A stretch of 64,000 nucleotides of DNA. It comes from Primulina eburnea (taxonomy: Eukaryota; Streptophyta; Magnoliopsida; Lamiales; Gesneriaceae). The translations under genes and the position numbers were made by a program. The stretch covers positions 35,446,682 through 35,510,681 of the forward strand of contig NC_133104.1 of NCBI RefSeq assembly GCF_022965805.1, in the 5' to 3' direction. This document shows, in pieces, positions 55,743 through 64,000 of the stretch. The notes beneath the pieces are model-generated. The model was given only the letters and a program-made list of their open reading frames with translations, was not told the origin of the DNA and made no database searches. Numbering within the stretch: the first letter of the stretch is position 1; the number at the start of each line of letters is the position of its first letter.

Positions 55743-56928
55743 TGATGGATTGGTTCGGGCACCTGCGAGGGTGCTTCAAACACAATATTCTCAATGAGCT
55801 GCAATAGCTCATGTTCTAAGAATGCATACACCGATGAATTAGATCGAGTTTAGTTTCAAAGCAAGCGGAAAACACAAGAAGTCATGGCTTCTATCAGTTC
55901 AGCTATGGTTAGAACTGAACTGATATCAGCTGAACTGATCTAATCAGTTTAAGAAACACAGTTTAGCAGTTAATACATAAGATATGTTTATGGATGTTTG
56001 GAGACTTCAACTGCTCCTACGTCACCCCTTCTACCACCTCGGGTAGGATACACTAGAAGACTTTGATTTATACAACACCTTGTACAAACCCACTTAGCTT
56101 AGAACTTACCCACTACCTAACTGAAATCCTAGTCTAGACTGAAGCCATTACCTTCCAGCCAACACTTGTTTAACATCTATGTGTCAAAGAATACATACAC
56201 AAGTTTTACGTTATTGTGCAAGACGGTATTTTGAGTGTGGTGAGTGTGTGTGTGTGTGTGTGAGAACTGATCTTTGATAACAGCCCGAAAGGTGTTCTCA
56301 AACACTGAGGGAAAGGAGCTTCTACACTATGCTCGTGTAACTTGAAGTGCTCCTTAGATTGGGATGATTGTTTCATTGTAAGCTGATATGCAATAAGCAT
56401 GTCCTTTCTTTTCTCTCTTGTTTTTCACCTCTCATTCATATTTTTGTTGATGGTCTTGGTCTGTATTTATAGCAGTAATGCGATAGTACATCAAGACTCA
56501 TCACTTGTGATCGTTGCAGCTTCAATGTGTTCCTTGAAATTTGTGTCTCGACTTTCCCAACAGCCATTCTGGAACATTTTGTCTTTGAACTTTGCCGCAA
56601 CGTATATTATTGTCCTTTGACTGGACAATTGCTTTAGTACCTTTGTGCACGACTGGATTCCTTAGAATAAGCTTGTCGAGTTCTGCAACTGATTGGTTCT
56701 AACTGATGCTCTGAACTGGTCGTTGAAATAATCTTCGGTTGGGCTGGTAAAATCAGTTGACTCGTCAGTTGAACTGATTTCACTCTTTCAGTTGAACTGT
56801 TCAGCAGGGCTTTTCATCAGTTGAACTCTTCATCAGCTGGCCGGGCTTCTGAAGGTCCTCTGCTGAAACACCTATCAGCTGGACAATCAGTTGAATTAGT
56901 TCAATTCGATTAATCAATTGGTACTTTC
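55743..56928 (-). repeat. 5' LTR of element B, truncated by an insertion
   Basis: Matches 53235-54515 of the 3' LTR, up to and including GGTACTTTC, then switches to the LTR of another Copia. A (GT)n microsatellite at 56244-56262 is longer than in the 3' LTR. Confidence 0.9.
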
Positions 56929-57504
56929 TGTTGGAAACTTAATTTCGGAATTTGACAAATTGAGCGTGAAAAGATTGAACAACTGATCAAGAAGAATGAA
57001 AGTAACTGAACTAAAAATTCATAAACTGATAGTTGCCCGAACTGAAGATTAATGTGTGTATAATCAAAGGCAACTGAACTAAGCTAATTGAACTGTGTAG
57101 TCAACTGGATGATCAGTTACACAACAATTAGTTAATACTATTGGCTATGTCAACTGATAAATCAGTTTGGCACGTCATCAGTTAAGGAACGTAGCTATCA
57201 ACTGACAATTGTACAAGAGCAGACTCAACTTATATTGGGAACGCCACGTTCAGAAAAGCTACAGTGTATGATTTTCAGAAGAATGTTGACATGACTATAC
57301 AACAGATATAAAGATTCAAAATGCATTCATTGTTACGTTTGGAAGCAAAGCCTATAAATTGTTGACAAGATAAGCTCAAGCAGAGTAATCAAGTTACGGA
57401 GTTGCCCAATTTATCAAGCAATACAGTCAAGAACTCTGTGCATATTCTTTCAAGTTTAAAAGATCTCAAAAGATAACGTTTAGTATACACATTCATAGCT
57501 TTCA
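56929..57504 (+). repeat. 5' LTR of the right-hand Copia (576 bp)
   Basis: Starts TGTTGGAAAC and ends TTTCA; TATA box CTATAAATTG near 57351. It is rich in AACTGA/TCAGTT, like the LTRs of A and B, but otherwise does not match them. Confidence 0.8.
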
Positions 57505-57505
57505 G

Positions 57506-57517
57506 TGGTATCAGAGC
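57506..57517 (+). promoter_or_regulatory. Primer-binding site of the right-hand Copia
   Basis: TGGTATCAGAGC one base after the LTR end. Confidence 0.92.
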
Positions 57518-57563
57518 GGTTGAATCTTGTTCTTGAATATTTCCATCTTTACATCTGAATACC

Positions 57564-59488
57564 ATGTCTTCCTTCAATAAAATTCCAATGTTCTCCAGAT
57601 AAGATTTTGATGATTGGATTATAAGAATGCATGCTCATCTAGATGCACAAGATGATGATATGTGGTACGACATAACCGACGGGACAATGAAAATACTAAA
57701 AGCAAATGCAGCAGTTGCCATAACTGATGTGCTCCTCATCGCATCGAGAAACCACGTGAAGAATGGACAGCTGAAGATAAGAAGAAAGCCATTTTGGATA
57801 ACGTGGCTAATTATATTTTGTATAAGACCTTGGATAAGGTTACATTCAGTAAGATCAAGCTCTGCAAAACAGAAAAAGTAATCTAGGAGAAATTAATTCA
57901 GTTGTGCGAGGGCAATGAACAGACTAAAGAAAAAAAACTCTCAGTTGTTGTTCAGAAATTCGACAAAATTAAAACGAAGACTGGAGAATCTATGAACGAA
58001 TATGATGAGAGAGTCAGAAGCATCATAAATAAACTGAATGCACTTGGAAAAGTGTATTCAAACAAAGAAGTCGCGCTAAAGGTGGTCCGAAGTCTTCCCA
58101 AGGAGTGGGATGTTAAGACCATGGCCATGAGAGAATCAAAGGACATGAATAAGGTCGAACTACACAATTTATTAGCTGATCTAAAAGCCTATGAGTTTGA
58201 GTCGCAAAAAAGAGAAGGAGAACCTTTTACACCAACAGCTACAATCGCTCTTAGTGCTCATAAACTGGAACCAACTGGTTCAGCCGAGAAAACTGCAGAT
58301 CAATTAAGTAATGACGCAATGTCTTATTTGTGAAGAAGTTTGGAAAGTTCATGAGGAGAAATCAAGGTTCTTACCAACAAACCTATCAGAAGAGCAATTA
58401 CAAGGAAGAACCAAATTCTTGCTTCAACTGTGGAAAGCAGGTCATTTCATTGTTGACTGTCCAAAACCAAAAAAGAACAGCAGACATTCAACTGATAAAG
58501 GCAAGAAATCAGTTGAATACAGGAGAAGAGACATGAATGATAAAAGATCATTCAAGAAGAAACATGAAGTACTACTAGCTGAAAAGAAAAAATCTAAATG
58601 GGCAGTGACTGACAGTGAAAATTCAGATTCAGAAATCTCAGTCAGCTCTAGTGATGATGATGAAGAAGTTAATGGCAATTGAGATAGAACTGGAGTCTAC
58701 AAGTGAACCAGTATTTGACTTCGGCTCTACTGATTTTACACGAGAAGAACTCATTGAAACTTTGGATGACATGGTAAATGAGCATCACTAAATGAGTATC
58801 ACAAACTTTCTCGCTTATTTGAAAAAACTAAAGCTGAGCAAAATGATCCCATAGACAATAAACTGAAATTGATGAGTCAATTGAATTGTTGAGTCTAAAA
58901 AGAGAGATTGCAAAGCAAAAGGCTGACATGATCGAGAGCCAATCCTTGATTCATTAGTTGAAAAAAAAATTCAAAACAAACTGATCTGATTCAAGCTTGG
59001 AATAAGTCATCAGTCACTCTGATTGAAATACAAAATTTTCAAAAATCAGTTACTGATAGAACTGGTTCAGGCTTCTATAGCATTGAAGAATCCTCTGTAA
59101 GTGATACAATGGCCAAGATGAATGAGCACAAAGGAAAGTACATTACTTTTGTGAAATCAACTGTGGCACATGAAATCTTTGAACCAAGTAAACATATTGT
59201 TCAACCGATTGAAAATATGAACAAAGCTAAACGGTTTGGAATGGGTTATAGCCCGAAGAGCTCAACTGATTCAAAGAGCTGGTCACCTAAAAGGTTCAGC
59301 TACAAGAATCAAAACTCTAAGGATGCCTGTTACAATTATTACAATTGTAAGCCAGTTCAACAGAGATATCGGGTAAACAAGAAGTTGAAGAAGGTTAACA
59401 ATCATACTGTTTCATCCACGCATCACACACCTAACAAACACAAGCTGAGAAAAATAATTTGGAATACAACAACTGGTAAGTCAGTTAG
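57564..59488 (+). pseudogene. Right-hand Copia gag, first part
   Basis: Starts MSSFNKIPMFS (57564) with a TAA after twelve codons, then WIIRMHAHLDAQDDDMWY, a typical Copia gag opening. A frame change follows near 57880, then an open piece (57902-58333) with NEYDERVRSIINKLNALGK and LPKEWDVKTMAM. The zinc knuckle CFNCGK..AGHFIVDC (about 58420) is split by a one-base shift. A poly-Ser/Asp stretch and a long decayed coiled-coil tail follow. A final open piece (59109-59488) reads ..IIWNTTTGKSV and is cut by the solo LTR. Confidence 0.85.
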
Positions 59489-62223
59489 TGTAACGAACCG
59501 TACTTTTCATACTTAAAATTTGCGGAAAAATTAAAAATTTTCTTAAATATAAACATCCATACGGTCGTCACTCATCATTCATCAAAATAATATTTGAAAT
59601 CAATATCGTCCACTAAAATTTGCTAAAAGAAAAGCTGCCTCATAATATCTAACATTCAAATCATAAAATCAGAGTGTAAATGTTTTCATGCTTAAAATCT
59701 TAAGATAACGTAGGCGGTCCTCGGGTCTAGCATCCCACTCAGTCCAAGCCTGCCCCTTGGTCGCCACCTCCCGTCTCCTCATCAACATAGTCACCTGCAT
59801 CGATCAAGTCTAGTGAGTCTAAAGACTCAACACGTATAAACTGGGATAACGACTACTATATAATAAAATCGCATGCATCTTAAAAATAGAACGTACATAA
59901 CTTGAAACTTGAGCTTGCATGATAACTTGAACTTGCATACATACATAGACGTGCCATCACGTGAAACTTTCATAATCATAACTGCATACTTGAGCGTACT
60001 AAAACATACATGACTTCATCATTTTTCGTAGAGGATGTTTCAAAGCAAGTGACCCATAGCATAATAAACGCCTGATCAGACACACCACAGTACTGGGCTG
60101 ACAGGGACGTATCCACTGCCGCATACATGAGATCCCCTTTCATAATTTAACGGACTGGTTGGTCCCCGTTCATAATTTAACGCTTTCTAACCATGATCTA
60201 ACCCGTTCATAATTTAACGGGGCAGAGAGGTCCTCGGCCACGTTCACCGACTTCCAAACCCATTCATAATTTGGTCACAAGACATTTAGCATACCTCAAA
60301 AACTTAAAATATTTTCTTTGCACGTCATACATACTTACTTGGCGTTGAGGGATTCGTTGGACTTTGACTGGGGCCGTTGCTGCACACACTAACATGAACT
60401 TGCATAACTTAACGTAGAAATCATACTTACTCTCGAGTTCAATCTTTACTTAGGACATTCTAAAATTTTCTATGGCGCGACCTTGATAATCCTTGCTCTA
60501 CACCAACCTCAAAGCATACTAAATTATTTTTCCCAAAGAAAAACGAAGGACACGGACCCCGTACCTACATCCGTGTAGGGGTCTGTGTAGACTCTGGAAG
60601 TAGACACCGAAAGGAAGCAAAGGCACGGACCCCGTGTCAGGGTCCGGGTGGACATCCGTGTAGGTACTGGAAGAATACACTAAGTGAAACCCAAAGGCAC
60701 GGACCCCGTGCCCTCATCCGTGTAGGGGTCCGTGTAGATACTGGAAAAAGTCGCCGAGAAGAAAACAAAGGCACGGACCCCATGTCAGGGTCCGTGTACG
60801 GGCCCGTGTACCCACTGTGATCGCGAACTTACGAAAATTCTGTACATGCTTTGCTGAACATCCCAGACTCGATTACACGGACCATGAAACGACACCATGA
60901 GTCGTTCCTAGAACACTAAGGCATTATACTAAACCCAAGTAAACATTATCATTACCCCAAGAGTAACAAACCATCAACAACAACGACACAACTCAAAATT
61001 CAACACAATGTTACTTCCTACGACCCTTGATTCAACTTAGTGCCTATCGACCCAAAATGGACCATTAGTGACCGTCCAAATAACATAAACAAGGTACCTA
61101 TACGCATCAACGATCACCCGTCGATCCCCAACGAAGCCTGCAACAATTAAACTTCAAGGATACATCAATATCATAACTTTTCTGAAAACGCAGTTTGAGC
61201 AGTCCCACAAAAAACATCATAACTCACTCAATTTGCATCCAAAATCTCGAATTTTATATCAAATCGAAGGCATCGAAAAGTTCTACAATTTTCTAGTTGA
61301 ACGTTTTCTCAAAATCTTGACAAAAAAATCGCAGTTTTCAACAGAACAGTGAGTTACGGGATTTCAGATCTAAAAAGTATTTCAAACGCATTCAAACCAT
61401 TTTCCGCTCAAACGACGAACATCACACATAGATTTTCACGCATAAAAATACACAACGCATACTATGACAAGATCGATGCAGAAATAACAGAATATACGTG
61501 CCTTTTGATATTTAAAGATACCATAACGACGACACCGAAGCGGAGATGGAGCGAGGCTTGATCCGGGACGAACGTGTCACCGTTTTCTTGCAATAAAAAT
61601 CCACCGAAATTTTCTGGAAAGGTAAGGGGAAGGGGGCGGCTACTTTCTACCTTAGAACCCTAGGTTTTTCTTTCTTTTAAAATCTGAAAATGAGATGTGT
61701 AGGGTGTGTTGTGTGTTTTAGTGTGTGTAAAAACGTGTAAGTGTGTGTGAGTGTGTGTAACGTGTGTGTGTGTTTTAATTAGGAGAGATTCTAGCTAAAT
61801 TAAATATGTAAAATACTACTTAAAAGTTAAGACTTAATAATTCACTCAAAACTCTCCAATTAAAATGATCTCACACCAATTTTTTGAAAATTTTAAACTC
61901 TTAAATCACTAAATGCATACTAATGCTTTAAAATATTAAAACTTAATAACTTATTAAAAATGCCCCATCCTCAACTTGGAATAAAATACCATGTTTTAAA
62001 TTGTCACAATCTTCACCGGTCTCTTCCTCGATCACGCCTCGAATAATCGCCTGAAACATGATCTTGAAAAAGACATTTTAAAGTGTATCACAATGAACGT
62101 GAATAATTTAAAATAATGCATTTTCATAACTTATGCATGGCTAAAACTCATTTAAAAATAATTAAATGATCTAATAATTAAATGAATGCATGGGTTATAC
62201 ATGTACTGAATTTGGGCACTACA
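59489..62223 (-). repeat. Solo LTR (2735 bp), Del/Tekay-like, minus orientation
   Basis: Plus-strand ends TGTAACGAACC and CACTACA, with perfect target duplication GTTAG at 59484-59488 and 62224-62228. The reverse complement follows the same order of landmarks as the chromovirus LTR at 29671 (TGTAGTGCCCAAATT start, then the CCCAGTACTGTGG and GAGTCTTTAGACTCACTAGAC regions). It is a different family: it lacks the 191-bp array and carries a 74-bp GC-rich array instead. A GT-rich tract is at 61697-61775. Confidence 0.92.
60551..60845 (-). repeat. 74-bp GC-rich tandem array inside the solo LTR
   Basis: CACGGACCCC recurs at 60551, 60624, 60698 and 60772, spaced 73-74 bp. Units combine GGACCCCGTG with GGGGTCCGTGTAG, so each contains an imperfect palindrome around GGACC/GGTCC. 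It stands out from the AT-rich LTR. Confidence 0.88.
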
Positions 62224-62840
62224 GTTAGACTGATCCAAGTCCGGGTTCCTAAAGGACTAATCAGTTTAGGACCCAAATAAGTGTGGGTACAAAGATTATA
62301 TATTGTGTGTGATTGCCGGTGACAGGTACAACAAAAAAATCAATTTGGTACTTGGATAGTGGATGCTCATGACATATGACAGGGGATTCAAATTTGCTAT
62401 CCCAACTGATCAAATACACTGGTCCTAATATCAGTTTTGGAGACAACTCTAAAGTTAAAAATGTGGGTAAGGGTAAGCTTATCCACGGTAACATTATTAT
62501 TAAAGATGTCTTACTAGTTGATAATTTAAAGTATAACTTGATTAGCATCAGTCTGTTATGCGACAATAATTTTTCAGTCCAGTTCAACAGACACACGTGC
62601 ACAGTTAAGAATTCAATTGATGAGATCATTATAACTGGTAATCGTTGTGGTAACACATATAAAATCAGTTGGACTAATCAACCTAATGCACCAGTTTGTT
62701 TTATAGCTTCAAAATCTTCTAAAAATTGGTTGTGGCATAAAAGGTTGAACCACTTAAACTTTATGTCTATGTCTATTGCTTATCTGAGTAACCATGATCT
62801 TGTAACTGGTCTGCCTAAAATATATTTTTCTACTAGATAA
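62224..62840 (+). pseudogene. Right-hand Copia gag end, protease and integrase N-terminus
   Basis: After the target duplication gag ends with a VRVPKGLISLGPK-type block. The protease site is WYLDSGCS followed by TGA (62370) and HMTGDSNLL. An open piece (62376-62840) holds ISFGDNSKVKNVGKG, then LKYNLISISLLCD, and the integrase start WLWHKRLNHLNF. Frame breaks flank it. The TGA replaces the Arg expected in CSRHMTG. Confidence 0.88.
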
Positions 62841-64000
62841 AATTTGTTCAGCATGTCAGTTTGGTAAACAAGTAAGATCTTCATTCAAAAACAAGGGTAG
62901 TAAATCTTCCTCCAGATGCTTAAACTATTGCATATGGATCTCTTTGGTCCTATACCAGTCATGAGTTTAGGAGGAATGAAATACAACTTGGTAGTCGTTG
63001 ATGATTTTTCAAGATTTACTTGGGTTATATTTCTTAAATCAAAAGACTAAACTGCTACACAACTGATTAAACTTTTCAAAAGATTATTAAATGAAAAACC
63101 AGTTGGAATTGACAGAATAAGATCTAATCGAGCGACTGAATTTGTCAATCAAAACCTTTCTAAATTTTTAGAAAATACTGGAATTAAGCACGAGCTCTCA
63201 ACAGCTAGAACTCCACAGCAAAATGGTGTAGCTGAGAGAAGAAATCGAACTCTTAAAGAAGCTGCAACAACAATGCTTGTTGATTCCGGTATTTCTCAAA
63301 AATTTTAGGCAGAAGCAGTAAACGATGCATGTTGCATTCAGAATAGATAAACGATTAAAAAAATCATTTGAAAACACCGTATGAGATTTGGCATGGACAT
63401 AGAAGTATGATGTCCTATTTAGAATATTCGGCTGCAGATATTATATTCACAATAATGGCAAAAATCATTTGAAATTTTTTGATGCAAAACCTACATAAAT
63501 AATATTTCTGGGTTATTCATCAGTTAGTAACAAATGCACTTTGAATGTACTTTGAATGTAGAAGAGTCAATACATGTTGGTGGAAAAAATGCACTTTGAA
63601 TGTAGAAGAGTCAATTCATGTTGTATTTGATGAATCTGTACTAACTGATAAGCCTAGTGATCTAGTTGAGCTAGTTGATCGCTTTACATATATAAGTTTG
63701 GAGGAAGATAGTGAAGAAGAAGTTCATATCAATCAAAATCTCCTTCAAACACTAGAATCAGAAATACTGGATCAATCAGTTGAACAAGGAAATGTTCCTA
63801 ATAATCAGTTGGTGGAACAAAACGATGAAAATCAAATACCAACTGAGGCAGCAACAACTGAAACTGAAGAGAACATTCAGTTACCAACTGAAACAGTTGC
63901 TGACATCGATCTAACCAATGCTGAATACAGATGGAAGAAATCGCATCCACCAGAATAATTCCATCTTATCCGATAAGAATTCGGAATCAAATGATTAATT
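62841..64000 (+). pseudogene. Right-hand Copia integrase and linker, decayed
   Basis: The CSACQFGKQ zinc site (about 62850) follows the earlier H-x-H pair. LFGPIPVMSLGG.. gives the first core Asp region (62940), the second is changed (RSNRATEF, 63118), and ARTPQQNGVAERRNRT holds the Glu (63210). Several shifts and stops follow. A Glu/Gln/Thr-rich linker (63545-63958) leads to the RT, which lies beyond the window. A 44-bp tandem duplication is at about 63549-63635. Confidence 0.82.

Larger units (their letters stand above)
53235..56928 (-). mobile_element. Non-autonomous LTR retrotransposon B (same family as A)
   Basis: Minus orientation. 3' LTR 53235-54674, interior 54675-55742, 5' LTR 55743-56928. 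The interior has a polypurine tract next to the 3' LTR (54675-54690) and a primer site next to the 5' LTR (55729-55740). There is no coding frame. The LTR start TGTTGGAA, the leader after the primer site (TTCTAAGAAG.ACATTTGA) and blocks along the interior match element A. The 5' LTR stops at 56928, where another Copia begins; the missing 159 bp of LTR should lie beyond the window. Confidence 0.88.
56929..64000 (+). mobile_element. Degenerate SIRE-like Copia inserted in element B, runs off the window
   Basis: 5' LTR 56929-57504, primer site 57506-57517, then gag, protease, integrase and linker up to the window end. The solo LTR at 59489-62223 interrupts gag. RT, RNase H and 3' LTR must lie beyond 64000. 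The insertion site is inside B's LTR: GGTACTTTC precedes TGTTGGAAAC, so CTTTC (56924-56928) should be the target duplication, repeated after the element's 3' end. Stops and shifts are common. Confidence 0.85.

Overview
This is a stretch of plant nuclear genome, almost certainly a eudicot. It is AT-rich, full of nested LTR retrotransposons primed by initiator-Met tRNA, and carries one intact GT-AG intron-containing host gene. An asterid such as a Lamiales species is a guess that the sequence cannot prove.

The only clear host gene is a ten-exon gene on the minus strand (22280 to 14891). It encodes a predicted 1677-residue protein with four MATH/TRAF-like domains and a C-terminal coiled coil. 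All ten exons join in phase with GT-AG borders. Its length and layout match the Arabidopsis At2g25320-type family as I remember it.

Layout. 1-3427: a non-autonomous Copia-type element (A) whose 5' LTR is cut by the window edge. 3428-4450: a minus-strand Copia pol relic. 4451-6269: AT-rich with no gene seen. 6270-10066: a second minus-strand Copia, 5'-truncated and interrupted by an 867-bp Cassandra TRIM with 5S-rRNA-like LTRs (8282-9148). 10067-13463: the 3' part of a probable Tat-lineage Ty3 element, with an antisense ORF, a GC-rich minisatellite, a polypurine tract and a 3' LTR. 14891-22280: the MATH gene. 22353-25615: a solo LTR beside the gene start, carrying a Tourist-like MITE (23564-24307). 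27261-53030: an old short-LTR Copia (D) split in its RT by a 21.8-kb Del/Tekay-like chromovirus (29671-51484). That chromovirus is itself broken by two solo LTRs (35448-36779, 37033-38458) and a very young 9.1-kb Copia (39455-48531). 53235-56928: a second copy (B) of the non-autonomous family, in minus orientation. 56929 to the window end: a plus-strand Copia inserted into B's LTR and itself carrying a 2.7-kb solo LTR (59489-62223).

The target-site duplications give an order of events: Copia D, then the chromovirus, then three independent insertions into the chromovirus. In the same way element B came first, then the right-hand Copia, then the solo LTR inside it.

The most unusual signal is a degenerate 15-bp palindrome close to TTCGGACGGTCCGAA. 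It recurs every 20-21 bp in arrays directly upstream of TATAAATA boxes at three promoter types: the LTRs of the young Copia, a putative internal promoter ahead of that Copia's extra ORF, and the LTR of an unrelated Ty3 element. This looks like a shared cis-regulatory module that I do not recognise. Other points worth checking are a GT-AG intron between gag and protease in the chromovirus, the paired non-autonomous elements, and the LTR lying about 70 bp from the MATH gene start codon.
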